From NCBI GenBank assembly GCA_028554755.1, contig JAPTOF010000014.1, forward strand, positions 3,100,001-3,164,000: a stretch of DNA of 64,000 nucleotides, read 5' to 3'. The notes beneath the pieces are model-generated. The model was not told the DNA's origin. It saw only the letters and a list, made by a program, of their open reading frames with translations, and ran no database searches. The stretch comes from Cordia subcordata (lineage: Eukaryota; Streptophyta; Magnoliopsida; Boraginales; Cordiaceae). Shown in pieces: positions 1 to 10,712 of the stretch. Positions within the stretch are counted from its first letter, which is position 1; the number at the start of each line of letters is the position of its first letter. Position numbers and translations under genes: made by a program.

Positions 1-199
1 TTAAGGGTCCTTGGGTGTCATGGCTAAAGGTTCCGGAAGCTTATAAACAACTTATGTGGAAAGGTTTTCTGGTAATGTTAACTATACATATTATTTATAT
101 GTTCATATTTAATTACAATTTAGTTAATAATATTTGTCATGTATATTTCTAAATGTTCTAGTCTTGTAATGTAAACAACAATATTATAAATTTGCAACA

Positions 200-1326
200 C
201 CTGAGGAGGAGAATGCTGCATATGACAATTGGCAGGGAAGTTATGGCAATAGCTTGAAAAACTTGTTGTTTGACACTAGAGAGCATGCAATAATACAATC
301 TAAGCAAGTTGAACCTCACACTGCTTGGAAGGACTTTCTACCAAATTGGATTGAGCAAAAGGATTGGGAAGAGCTTGTGTACTTATGGAACAGTGGTGAT
401 TGGATAAAATGACATGAAGCAGGTAAACAAAACTAGGCAAAAGGAGCAATAGATGGATCATATTGCTTGCACACTGGTGGCTCTATATGTTTTGATGAAT
501 GGAGGTAACAAGAGGTTTGTGTTTGCATGCATATAAAGTATATAAATCTTTATTGTTGTGTTCTCATGTTTTTAATATTTATTACATAGATGGAAAAGAA
601 TCTAAATGTTACACTGATAGATGTGTTTGAGCGGACACACAAGAGAAATAAAGGAGGTGGTGACAGGGTCAATCCTAAAGCAAAAAGAGTTTCGGTAATT
701 ATATCTAACTTGTTACTTAATTAAGTTCACATTTTATTTTTATGATTTTCGTTAATTTTTTATAACTAAACTATGTTTTTTTTACTCATTATATGCAGGA
801 ACGTTATAATGAGCTTCGTGCACAGAAGATACAAGAATCTAATAAGAGCGGAGAAAGTAGCATCAACCGGTCAGATAAGTACTTTGATCTTGAACTTTTT
901 TATGATGCAATTGGGGGTGTGAAGAAGGGTAGTATATTTGACTTGCCCATTAGTAACTTCGAAGGGATCATTCCTCCCAAACGATGTGGCGCAACATCTT
1001 CTTCTAGAGGTTGCACTCCTTTGCTCTCCCAAGCACAATTGGATGCTCGCCTTTTTGAACAACAAGAGAAGTATGAAGCTAAGATCTCTGAATTGATGTC
1101 CTCCCAGCAACAAATGCATGAAGATATGGAACGACAAATGCGAGAAAAGATGGAGTGACAAATGCGAGAAAAAATTGAGCGACAATTACAACGCAAAGAA
1201 ATTGAGTTAGAGCAAAAATTCCAATGTCAATAGGCTACTATGATGGAACAAATGAGATTGATGTTGCAGTCAGCAAGATTGGCCACTCAATTGCTGTCTT
1301 TAGATCCACGCCTTCCTAAAAAGTGA
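200..1326 (+). pseudogene. CACTA-associated Transposase_24-type gene, decayed, several exons
   Basis: This is the accessory gene of the CACTA element. Readable pieces are about 200-510 (WEELVYLWNSGDW, then a HTGGS block), 590-694 (TLIDVFERTHKRNKGGG, then a stretch ending KRVS) and 799-1326 (ERYNELRAQK, then YDAIGGVKKGSIFDL). The AIGG-KKG-IF block and the glutamine-rich helical tail are typical of the plant Transposase_24 family. Intron 695-798 (GT...AG) joins KRVS to ERYNEL in frame, and an acceptor AG sits at 588-589. The tail is broken by TGA at 1156-1158 and a TAG near 1230, both explained by single C-to-T changes; the frame then runs to TGA at 1324-1326. Stops also break the first piece. 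It is very likely non-functional. Confidence 0.72.
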
Positions 1327-1619
1327 CTGTGTTATGTTAGTGAACAAAATACTTTGTTATGTTGGTCACTAGAATACTTTGTTATGCGTGGATGAAAATA
1401 GTACTTAGTTTGGTACATTGTTTTGTGTATGTTTTAAAGGTTTTAAGTGGCACATTATTGTATGGTTTATGTGGGAAAATTTGGATTGCAAGATGTGTTT
1501 AAATGCATTTGGTTCATTGTATTACAAATTTGTGATGATATATGTGTATATATATAAAGTGTTAGCAGGTTTATGTGTAAACTAAACTAGATAAGGTATT
1601 GCACTTGTTTAACAAAATT

Positions 1620-2095
1620 AGCGACTGATTCCTAATCGATCGCTAAAACTATGGACGCAGAAATTACCTACCAAACTGTTCGGTCACTAAAATTACCGAC
1701 CGAAAAGGCAATCGCTAAAACTACCAATCACTTGTTCGATCGCTAAAATTACCGACCAAATAGGCGGTCGGTAATTTTAGCGACCGCCTATTCGGTCAGT
1801 AGTTTTAGTGACCGCCTTTTCGGTCAGTAATTTTAACGACCGAACAATTAAGTCAGTAATTTTAGCGACTTATTATAAGGTCGATAAATTACCGATCGAC
1901 AGTTCGGTCTCTAATTTAGCGACCGATTTAGAATCGGTCTCTAATTTAGCGACCGATTTAGAATCGGTCACTATTTTTAATTTAGTGACCAAGGGTTTAG
2001 CGACCATCAATATTGGTCGCTAAATCGGTCGCTAATTGTTTTTACCGACCGATTTCATGGTTTGGCGACCGATTATGGCGGTCGCTAAAAGCTAA
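1620..2095. repeat. CACTA subterminal repeat array (GGTCGCTAAA units)
   Basis: About 475 bp is packed with short direct and inverted copies of a GGTCGGTAATTTTAGCGACC-like motif; roughly twenty copies are visible by eye. In CACTA elements, subterminal arrays are the binding sites of the TNPA-type protein. Two adjacent near-identical copies of a block containing TCTCTAATTTAGCGACCG occur at about 1907-1965. Confidence 0.8.
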
Positions 2096-2689
2096 TTTTC
2101 TAGTAGTGAATAATCTCTTGCCCTTTAAAAGTTTTTCTTCCAAGTTAATAGAAAATATATTGCCAAAATAAATAAAACAAATCATTCAAATATTTGTAAA
2201 CATTTTATTTAATATTTAAGATTTTCTCTCCAATTAGTAATAAAAATATCCTTAAACAATTAATTTCATGTAAAAAATATGTTCAACTCTAATTACACTA
2301 ATTTCAAGATCTTGAGCTACAAAAGTACCTTATGTCCAGGATATATTTTTTGAGTATTATACTTACAAAAGTACCTTATGTCCATCGATAATGCCTTTAA
2401 CAGATGGATACATTTGCATTTAGAACATGCAACAAGAGTAACAACCCTAGCTATGAATATGATGTAAGGCACTATCATAGCCATTGATAGTTAACCAAAA
2501 TAAATAGCTAGATTAGAAATTGCTCCACATATACTTTAAACTATTTAAAATGACATAAGGCACTTTTAATTATTTAAAATGAAAGAAACCTTTATATGTA
2601 ATATAATTTCACGCAAATACTTACTTAAAATTTGCTTAGTCCACAACACAAAGTCCAAAAATAGCATTACTTATTAATTTCCATGCCTT

Positions 2690-2985
2690 TATTCATTTTG
2701 AATTCAGCATCGAACTCTCCTTTGATCCATTTGAAAGTACAGTAAGCATGATTCTTAATGCATTGGATTCCAAAATCTATATACAAATATATAAAGATTA
2801 TACTGAAGGTCTGTATGCATTAAAGATCATAAAACGTATGAACATGACAAACTTAAAATACATGTACATATGACTATTCTTACAATAGGAACAGATTGAA
2901 GAAATTGCTTGTAGATAAGCTTGAAAGAAGCTCGTATTCTCTTTTATCAACTCTTTCCAAACTACAAACACTGCCTATATCACAC
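2690..2985 (-). pseudogene. unrecognised coding-like fragment, two possible exons
   Basis: On the minus strand, about 2980-2885 reads openly as VVWKELIKENTSFFQAYLQ and onward, following an AG. About 2772-2669 reads as GIQCIKNHAYCTFKWIKGEF and ends at TAA. The amino-acid composition is protein-like (tryptophans, Lys/Glu heptads), unlike the surrounding AT-rich DNA. The first piece faintly recalls plant W-x-E-L-x-x-E-N-x-x-F-F-x-A-Y repeats, but I cannot assign a family. It may be a host gene relic or a chance open frame. Confidence 0.25.
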
Positions 2986-3727
2986 TAAAACTCCAGGAAA
3001 AGAAAAACCTAAAAGATCAACATATATTTTTATGATATGTTAATGCCCAAAAAAAATAAGCATAAGCCTTAAAAATATAAATTTTAACTTCAGTAGATCC
3101 TTCTATGACACCAAATGAGAATAGCACAAACTATTAGATAATTAACTAACTGCATTGCATATGTCAAAAATACTATAATGTGTAAGAATTGAGAATAAAG
3201 TAATAAAAGATTTATTGTATTAAAAATTTTGAAAGTGGTGGACACGACAACAATAACTTACAAATATAAGATAAAATATTATTTTATTTAGTTACCACAG
3301 AGAGGATAAGAAAGATTTTTGGGTTGAATTTCATTGTTTACCAAAAAAAAAATACCATAAACAGAAAAAGCAAAATATATGGATTTGATATAATTTTTTA
3401 CCCAAAAAAATCGTTACCATAAATTGATTTGATTTGATTTTTTACCAAAACAAATCCTTGCCATAAACAAATTCAACAAAATTTGTTGCTTGATTTTTTA
3501 ATTTGCATTGTCACAATTGAAAATACATGTGGCATTCATTAGCTTATGTCCTACGACCAAATGGTACATATTTAGCATGTACATGTCAGCTTACCAAAAT
3601 AATAACTCTTGTTCATTGCTTTATATATTATAGATTATATATAGATTTAACACATGGCAAACAATTAACTTGTAGAAAATTTGCTGGAAGAATTCTCTTT
3701 GGTTGCTGTACTATATAATGTATAGAT

Positions 3728-3846
3728 ATGTACATGTATGCATGTATATATGTGTGTGTGTGAATATATATATGACATAAATAAACACATATATATGTAT
3801 GTATGTATGTATATATACACACACACACACATATGTGTGTGTGTGA
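3728..3846. repeat. microsatellite cluster (TG/CA, TATG, TA)
   Basis: There are runs of TG, TATG and CA dinucleotides, with a near-inverted arrangement: CACACACACA is followed by TGTGTGTGTG around 3818-3844. Short open frames here are only translations of these repeats. Confidence 0.9.
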
Positions 3847-4572
3847 TAATGTATTTGTGTTTTTTTTATATTGGATATTTTGTTAAAAGTTATTAATTTT
3901 TTTACTAAAAAACTTCTAGTACTCCTCTCCCTCCCCCCCCCCCATAAAAGACAAATTCTTATTTGATTTGGTTTTGTTTTGGGATTTTGAAACCAAACTA
4001 ATTAGTTTTCATATAAAACTAACAAATTAGTTTTTGACCATATAAAATAATTAAACCAAACTAACATCTGTAAGGTTGGTTTTGTTAGCTAAATATTCAT
4101 GATTGATTTTAATGATGAAAATATATATATGCATTATTTGACTAAATAGCTTCTTATGAAAATGAGATGATATCAATATGAAGCTCTGAAAGATATGAAG
4201 ATGTGCAAAAAGCCTTATTTGAAGGAAGAAAAGATGAGAAGGCATAAGGAGGAGAAGAGAAGCCATAACGGGTACCGGATTTGTTTTTCTTCTTACTCTT
4301 TTTGTGAAATGCCTATATATTGTGTGAACTTGGCTCAAACCTTCTTTTTCTTATTCATAGCAAAATTTTCAAGTCTTGCACATTTGATATAACATATGCA
4401 AAAATGTATTTGAATGCACACATAGAGATAAAATGAGTTTTTGGAGTGTTTCAATTCACAACATGTGTTTACAAATTTATTCAAAATAATTTGGAGTAGT
4501 GAAAATGCACTTAAAATGTTTTTCTGCAAAACTCTGGCTTTACTTCACATTCTGGAGTGGTCGGACCCCTCA

Positions 4573-4724
4573 ACCAGTCGACTGGCTAACCTGGGAGGGT
4601 CGCCTGGCCAAAACAGAAAGTTGAAGGAAAAGCTGGACCCCCTAGCCGGTCGACCGGCTAAGGCGTCCGGCCTAGTCAGAGAAGGTAAAGGGTAAGCCGG
4701 ACGACCCAGCCGGTCGACCGGCTG
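4573..4724. promoter_or_regulatory. three GTCGAC palindromes in U3 of element A 5' LTR
   Basis: TAGCCGGTCGACCGGCTA (4643-4660) and CAGCCGGTCGACCGGCTG (4707-4724) are perfect 18 bp palindromes. ACCAGTCGACTGGCT (4573-4587) is a shorter version. They sit roughly 100 to 250 bp upstream of the TATA-like box, where promoter-proximal elements are expected. Their function is inferred from position and recurrence only. Confidence 0.6.
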
Positions 4725-4820
4725 AACGGGAGCTGTAATAAATGCACTATTCGTTTATTACCGTTCTGGCCGAAAATCCGAAATCTTCTTCACCTACTAA
4801 ATCCCTAACCCCCAAATCTC

Positions 4821-4828
4821 TTTAAATA
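4821..4828 (+). promoter_or_regulatory. TATA-like box of element A 5' LTR
   Basis: TTTAAATA followed by CTCATTCAATACAC. The same site is kept in the 3' LTR (13293-13300) and in both LTRs of element B. It would place the transcription start near 4850. Confidence 0.55.
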
Positions 4829-5398
4829 CTCATTCAATACACTTTCTAATTATCAATTGAAGTGTGCTAAAGTGTTTATCATCATTCAATCCATCTTTGA
4901 GCCATTCTTGCAATATATTTGAGCTTTCAAGAGCTTATTCATCTTCTTCTTGAAGAAAATCTTAGATTCAATCTTTTTTTATTCTTGAGTACATACACAC
5001 TTTGAGAGCTATAATCTTTGTAAGATTTATTCATTAATGCTTGTAAAGTGTGGGAAAATCCTATAGAGTAAATCTCTTGGTTCTTTGAAGTTAGGCTTCA
5101 AAGAGGTTGTAAGAACTTGGTTTGTGCTTCACCAAGTTTTGAAGAAGCATTTTAGTGGAGAACTTTGAAGTCCTAAGGGGAGCTTCCTTGGGCGGTGGAC
5201 GTAGGCTTGGTCGAGCCACCTTAAAATCGTTTGTTTCTCTTCTCCTTACACTTCTATTTTTATTCTTACTTACCTTGCTTTTCTTGTGTTTGATATATTG
5301 ATTGTTAGAAGTTGTAAATTTTCTGTAAATTTTAAAAACGAAAATTAGTATTAATATCTTAATTCACCCCCCCCCCTTAAGATATTTGCACCCACAAT

Positions 5399-5410
5399 TG
5401 GTATCAGAGC
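5399..5410 (+). promoter_or_regulatory. primer-binding site of element A
   Basis: TGGTATCAGAGC, two bases after the LTR end, is complementary to the 3' end of plant initiator tRNA-Met, the usual primer of copia elements. Confidence 0.93.
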
Positions 5411-5456
5411 TAGGGTTCTACATATAGTCTTACAACTAGTAGAATTTCTAGCAAAT

Positions 5457-7121
5457 ATGGAGGGAATTTCTATTAAACAAGCACCCCCTTTTGATGGAAC
5501 AAATTATGCATTTTGGAAAATGAGAATGAAAGTGTTCATACAATCACATGACTATAAAGCCTGGAAAATCATAGAAAATGGGCCTACCTTACCTACAAAA
5601 TTAGAGGGTGATAGGAGAATACCCAAACCGAAAAATGAATGGAATGATAAAGATATTAAATTATTTGAGTTAAATCAAAAAGCATTACATTATTTATTTA
5701 ATGCTATGAATGCCACCGAATTTGCTAGAGTAATGGGTTGCACTTCGGCTAAAGAACTTTGGGATCAATTAGAAGTAACTTATGAAGGAACTAGCTAAGT
5801 GAAAGAATCTAGGATCGCTATGCTTGTACATAGATATGAATTATTCAAGATGCTTCCAAATGAAAATGTTGAACAAATGTTTTCTAGATTTGTAGAAATC
5901 ACTAATGGTTTGAAAGCTCTTGGTAAAGATTATTCTAATGTAGAGAAGGTAAGGAAAGTGCTAAGGAGCTTGCCATCATCATGGCAACCTATAGTCACGG
6001 CAATAAAGGAAGCGAAGGACTTGAATACATTGGAGCTCAATGAGCTCATTGGGTCACTCATGACTCATGAGCTTGAGATAAAAGATCATGAAGAAGAAGA
6101 AAGGAAAGCAAAGAAATCCATTGCTCTCGTTGCATCAAAATATCCATCAAGTGACGATGAAGAAGATGATGAGGACCCGGAAGATGAAGAAATTGCACTT
6201 TTAGCCCGAAATTTCAAAAGGTTTATGAAATATAGAAAGATGAGGAAACGGGCTTCTTCAAGCAACACAAATTGGAAGAAGAAAGGAAAAGAAGGCAAAG
6301 AGTTCAAAAAGATAAAAGATGCAAAAGATGAAACGAAGTGCTTTAATTGCAACAAGCCGGGACATATAAAAGCAAATTGTCCTAAGCTTTCAAAGAAGAA
6401 GGAAGGAAAGGCGCTCAAGGCCACATGGGACTTCTTCGAAACCGAAGAAGATGAGGAAGAGCATCATGAGGCAGCCAATTTTTGCCTCATGGCCAATGAG
6501 GATGAGGTACTATCTTCACCATCTTTATCTATTGATTATTCATTTAGTGAAGAAGAGGAAGAGGAATATAGTTTTGATGAACTAAAAGACGCATTTGCTA
6601 AATTACATGATGATCTATCCTTAGCCTTGGCAAAAAACAAGCAAATCATAAAAGTTTGAAACTTGTTCTTAATGAAAAAGAAATTTTGGAAAAGAAAAAT
6701 GCTTCTCTTATTGAAAAAATAGACATCTTAGAAAAAGAAAATGATTCATATGCCAAAGATTTTGTAAAGATTGAAAAAGAGGTTAAAGATTTAAAAAAAA
6801 AATAAGGATTTGAATAGAATTGTTCAAAAGTTTACAAATGGGAAAGAAAATTTTGAAAAGCTTCTTGGAAGTTAAAAAATGTCTTTTGATAAGAGTGGTA
6901 TTGGATACAAACCTAGTATTAATCAAAAGTATTTCAAAACCTATTTTGTCAAGGCTTCTACCTCTACATCCTTCTCTTCACCGAAGACAAATGTTATTTG
7001 TACCTATTGTGAAAAGAAAGGACATGTATCTACTCATTGTTATTACAAGAAAATTCGTGATAGAGGATCACATGTTCCATATTGGCAAAGACCAAATTGG
7101 GTGGTCAAAAACAAAAATTAA
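5457..7121 (+). pseudogene. gag: element A gag (copia/UBN2-type, two CCHC knuckles), broken
   Basis: Gag is the structural capsid/nucleocapsid protein of the retrotransposon. The ATG at 5457 opens with MEGISIKQAPPFDGTNYAFW, typical of copia gag. CCHC knuckle one (CFNCNKPGHIKANC) is encoded near 6340-6381 and knuckle two (CTYCEKKGHVSTHC) near 6999-7040. Between them lies an acidic, then Lys/Glu-rich region likely to form coiled coil. Breaks: TAA at 5796-5798, where element B has CAA; a one-base loss near 6645 that shifts the frame just after the LALAKNKQ block; and an extra A in the run near 6798. The gag stop at 7119-7121 is shared with element B. The copy cannot make full-length Gag. Confidence 0.88.
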
Positions 7122-7191
7122 ACTAACCCCAAGGACCAAAGGTGTTAGGGACCCCAAAATAAAGAAGTGCATTTGAATTTCATGTGTGTAG

Positions 7192-10100
7192 GTATGCAAT
7201 AAAAGCAATTCAAGCAAAATAAAATGGATCTTGGATAGTGGATGTTCCAAGCATATGACGGGGAACTTTTCGCTCTTCTACAAATTAAAAAGGACAAAAG
7301 GAGGAGACGTTACCTTTGGGGAGAATGGCAAAGGAAAAATTATTGGAAAAGGAAGCATTGGTAACGAAAACTCTCTTGCTGTACACAATGTTCTACTAGT
7401 AGAGGGTCTAAAATTTAATCTACTTAGCATTAGCCAATTATGTGACAAAGGTCATAAAGTTGTTTTTCAATCTTCTAAATGCCTTGTGTATGAATGCGGA
7501 AATGATAATGTGTTATTTGTAGCTCAAAGAAATGAAAATGTTTACACTATTGAAATTGATCAACTTATATGTCAACGTGTTAAATGTTTATCCGTTGTGC
7601 ATGATAATGCTTGGTTATGGCATAGAAGATTAGGACATGCTAGCATGAGCTTATTGAATGATTTGTCAAAGCATGATCTAGTTAGAGATCTACCAAAGCT
7701 AAAATTTGAAAAATATAAAATTTGTGATGCTTGCCAAATAGGAAAACAACATAAGATATCCTTCAAACCCCTAAATAAAGTTTCAACAAATAGGGCATTA
7801 CAGCTACTACATATGGATTTGTTTGGACCTATTGATGTGGCAAGCTTAGGAGGATCTAGGTATACATTTGTTATAGTTGATAATTACACTAGATTTACAT
7901 GGGTCATGTTTCTTCCACATAAAAATGATGCCTTCAATGAATTTGCAAGATTGTGTAGAAAAGTGCAAAATGAGAAAGGCTATTTTATAACTTGCATCTG
8001 TAGTGATAATGGCACCGAATATGTGAATACTCCTTTTATGAACTTTTGTGATGAACATGGCATTGAGCATAACTTTTTGGCCCCTCATACTCCTCAACAA
8101 AATGGGGTAGTAGAGAGGAAGAATCATACATTACAAGAAATGGCAAGGACTATGCTAAAAGAACACAACTTGCCAACATATTTTTGAAGTGAAGCCATAA
8201 ATACGGCATGCTATGTGCAAAATAGGGCATTGATTAGACCTATTTTAAACAAAACTCCATATGAACTATGGCATGGCAAAACATCTAAAATATCATACTT
8301 CAAGGTATTTGGTTGTAAATGTTTTATTCTAAACACTAAGAACCACTTAAGAAAATTTGATTCAAAATCCGATGAAGGAATATTCTTAGGTTATTCCACA
8401 AAGAGCAAAGCATATAGGGTATATAATAAGAGAACTCTTGTTGTAGAAGAATCAATACATGTTACATTTGATGAGACTAATCCATTTGAGCCGAGAAAGG
8501 AATTGATGATGTAGGTTATCTTTTGGAAAAGACAACGCTTGAAGATCCAACTCCAAAAGACAAAGAAAAACCAACGAAGCAAGAAGAAGAACTTCAAGAA
8601 AGGAGGTCTCAAGCAAATGAGGAAATCAAACATTGCTCAAACAAAGATGATGAAACAAAAGAACCTCATGAAGATCTACCAAAGAGTTGGAAGTTCGTGA
8701 GAAACCATCCTCAAGATCTTATTCTCGATGATCCAAATGAAGGTGTAAGAACTAGGCGTAATATTAGTACTTTTTGTGAGCATCATGCATTTATTTCTCA
8801 TATTGAACCCAAAAATGTAAAAGAAGCTCTACTAGATGAAAATTGGATAATGGCAATGCAAGAAGAACTCAATCAATTTGAGAGAAATAAAGTTTGAAAG
8901 CTAGTTGAAAGACCTAAAGATAGACCGGTAATAGGAACCAAATGGGAATTCAGAAACAAACTAGATGAAGCCGGAATAGTGACTAGGAATAAGGCTAGAC
9001 TAGTTGCACAAGGATACAATCAAGAACAAGGAATTGATTATGATGAAACTTATGCTCCTGTAGCTAGACTTGAATCCATTCGTATGTTACTCGCATTTGC
9101 ATGTCACATGGACTTTAAGCTTTATCAAATGGATGTGAAAAGTGCATTTTTAAATGGATTCATTGAAGAAGAAGTTTATGTTGAACAACCCCCCGGTTTT
9201 GAAGATTCATGCTTTCCTAATCATGTTTTTAAACTAGAAAAGGCTTTATATGGCTTAAAGCAAGCTCCTAGAGCTTGGTATGAAAGACTTAGTGGATTTT
9301 TGGTAGAAAACAATTTTGAAAGAGGAAAACTTGATTCAACCCTATTTATCAAAAGAAAAGACAATGACATTCTACTTGTCCAAATCTATGTAGATGATAT
9401 AATTTTTTGTGCTACTAATGTTTCCTTGTGTGAGAATTTTTCAAAGTGCATGCACAAGGAGTTTGAGATGAGCATGATGGGAGAATTAACTTTCTTCCTC
9501 GGACTCCAAATCAAACAAGCAAAAGAGGGGATCTTTATAAATCAAGCCAAATACACCAAGGAAATCATCAAGAAATTTGGACTTAAAGATGCAAAGGAGA
9601 TTGGAACTCCCATGAGCCCCTCAACAAAGCTAGATAAAAATGAGAAAGGTAAATCGAGACGAGAAGAAATATAGAGGTATGATCGGTAGCCTATTATATT
9701 TAACTGCCTCTAGACCTGATATCATGTTCTCAGTGTGCTTATGTGCTAGATTTCAATCCAATCCTAAGGAAATTTACTTAACAGCTATAAAAAAGAATAA
9801 TTAGATATCTTAAGGGAACAATTAATTTTGGGCTTTGGTATGCTAAGGGAACGTCATTTGATCTATGTGGTTTTTCTGATGCTGACTATGCTGGTTGCAA
9901 AGTAGATCGTAAGAGCACTAGTGGAACATGCCAATTCCTAGGACATTCCTTAGTATCTTGGTCTTGTAGGAAACAAAATAGCATTGCTATTTCTACCACT
10001 GAAGCTGAATATATTGTAGCTGGTAGTTGTGTGGCTCAAATTTTGTGGATGAAACAAAATTTGCTTGATTATGGATTGAAGTATGATCATATTCCTATAT

Positions 10101-10330
10101 ATTGTGATAATACTAGTGCAATTAATCTTACTAAGAACCCAATTCAACACTCAAGAACTAAGCATATTGAGATTAGGCACCATTTCATTAGAGATCATGT
10201 ACAAAAAGGTGATATAATTCTTGAATTTGTTGATACTTTACATCAAATTGCTGATATTTTTACTAAACCTTTGAATGAAGATCAATTTTACAAGATTAGG
10301 AGAGAGATTGGACTGATAAAATGTGGTTAA
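7192..10330 (+). pseudogene. pol: element A pol (protease, integrase, RT, RNase H), broken
   Basis: Pol would process the polyprotein, reverse-transcribe the RNA and integrate the cDNA. The open frame begins after a TAG at 7189-7191. Visible blocks in order: aspartic protease ILDSGCSKHMTG (about 7228); integrase zinc domain WHRRLGH...CDAC (7618-7735); integrase core with D in HMDLFGP, D in SDNGTEY and E in NGVVERK (7810-8125); RT with YQMDVKSAFLNG and IYVDDI (9120-9405); RNase H with SDADYAG, STTEAEY and YCDNTSA (9875-10120). Ends at TAA 10328-10330. Breaks: TGA at 8185-8187 and 8895-8897 (both Trp TGG in B), a one-base loss near 8500, a change near 9655 and an extra A near 9792. The frame is +1 relative to gag. 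Confidence 0.88.
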
Positions 10331-10396
10331 ATTGCATATATATGTGTTTATGTGGCTTGGGTATGAAAAATAAGCAATTTATGTGCTTTCTGACCA

Positions 10397-10501
10397 AGCT
10401 GGTCGACCAACTAAGGCCTTATGCGTTCGCTAAAACACAACTTTTTAATATGCTCTCTGATCTGGCCGGTCGACCCTTGTGACCAGCCAGTCGACCGACT
10501 G
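10397..10501. promoter_or_regulatory. GTCGAC palindrome cluster between pol and ORF3 of element A
   Basis: AGCTGGTCGACCAACT (10397-10412), TGGCCGGTCGACCC (10463-10476) and CAGCCAGTCGACCGACTG (10484-10501) repeat the LTR palindrome type inside the element, 210-320 bp before the third ORF. The following DNA (10502-10712) reads like a plant leader, with AAAACCCTAGCC and A/C-rich sequence. Possible internal promoter; inferred only. Confidence 0.45.
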
Positions 10502-10712
10502 AATGCGGACAGGGTTAAAAATTGGGGGTTTTTTCACCCCAAATTCACTACAATCTATCAAATTTTTTAAAACCCTAGCCAAAACTCTCCAAAACCCATC
10601 TCAAAATCTTCAATTTTCAACCGTTTTCTTCCAAATTTCTTCATAACATTTGCTTGCCCACTTCAAAAACAAGGTTTTTCACCGATTAATCTTGCAAAAA
10701 CAACGCGAAATT

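Larger units (their letters stand above)
1..2108 (+). mobile_element. CACTA (En/Spm) transposon, right part only
   Basis: The right end at 2095-2108 reads TTTTCTAGTAGTG, the reverse complement of a CACTACTAGAAAA terminal repeat, which is the diagnostic end of the CACTA superfamily. Just inside it (about 1620-2095) is a dense subterminal array of GGTCGCTAAA-type repeats in both orientations. Upstream is a decayed gene with Transposase_24-type (Ptta/En/Spm) sequence on the plus strand. The left end lies outside the window, so length and target-site duplication cannot be checked. Assignment is confident from the terminus, subterminal repeats and gene together. Confidence 0.85.
2109..4077. other. 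AT-rich spacer, no intact gene
   Basis: There are no long open frames. It holds the weak coding-like fragment at 2690-2985, poly-A/T runs, a CA/TG and TATG microsatellite (3728-3846) and a poly-C run near 3930-3943. The part from about 3950 shares a TTTCATATAAAACTAACAAA-like block with 14100-14200 on the far side of element A. Confidence 0.6.
4083..5396 (+). repeat. 5' LTR of element A
   Basis: 1314 bp, TG...CA ends. It contains three GTCGAC-centred palindromes (4573-4587, 4643-4660, 4707-4724), a TATA-like TTTAAATA at 4821-4828, and a poly-C tract shortly before the end. Confidence 0.93.

Noticed and set aside
1620..2095. CACTA subterminal GGTCG repeats as further copies of the LTR GTCGAC palindrome
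   Set aside because: They share only GGTCG; the consensus is GGTCGCTAAA, lacks the GTCGAC centre, and is explained by CACTA subterminal structure.
3527..3828. Short ORFs with Tyr/Ile/His/Thr repeats
   Set aside because: They arise from TG/TATG microsatellites.
5399..5410. tRNA gene at the TGGTATCAGAGC sites
   Set aside because: These are primer-binding sites of LTR elements; no cloverleaf can be drawn around them.
6086..6424. Antisense ORF opposite gag (and similar ones opposite gag, integrase and RT in A, B and E)
   Set aside because: Shadow of the Lys/Glu-rich gag frame; composition (Phe/Ser-rich) is that of the complement, and the true frame carries CCHC knuckles.
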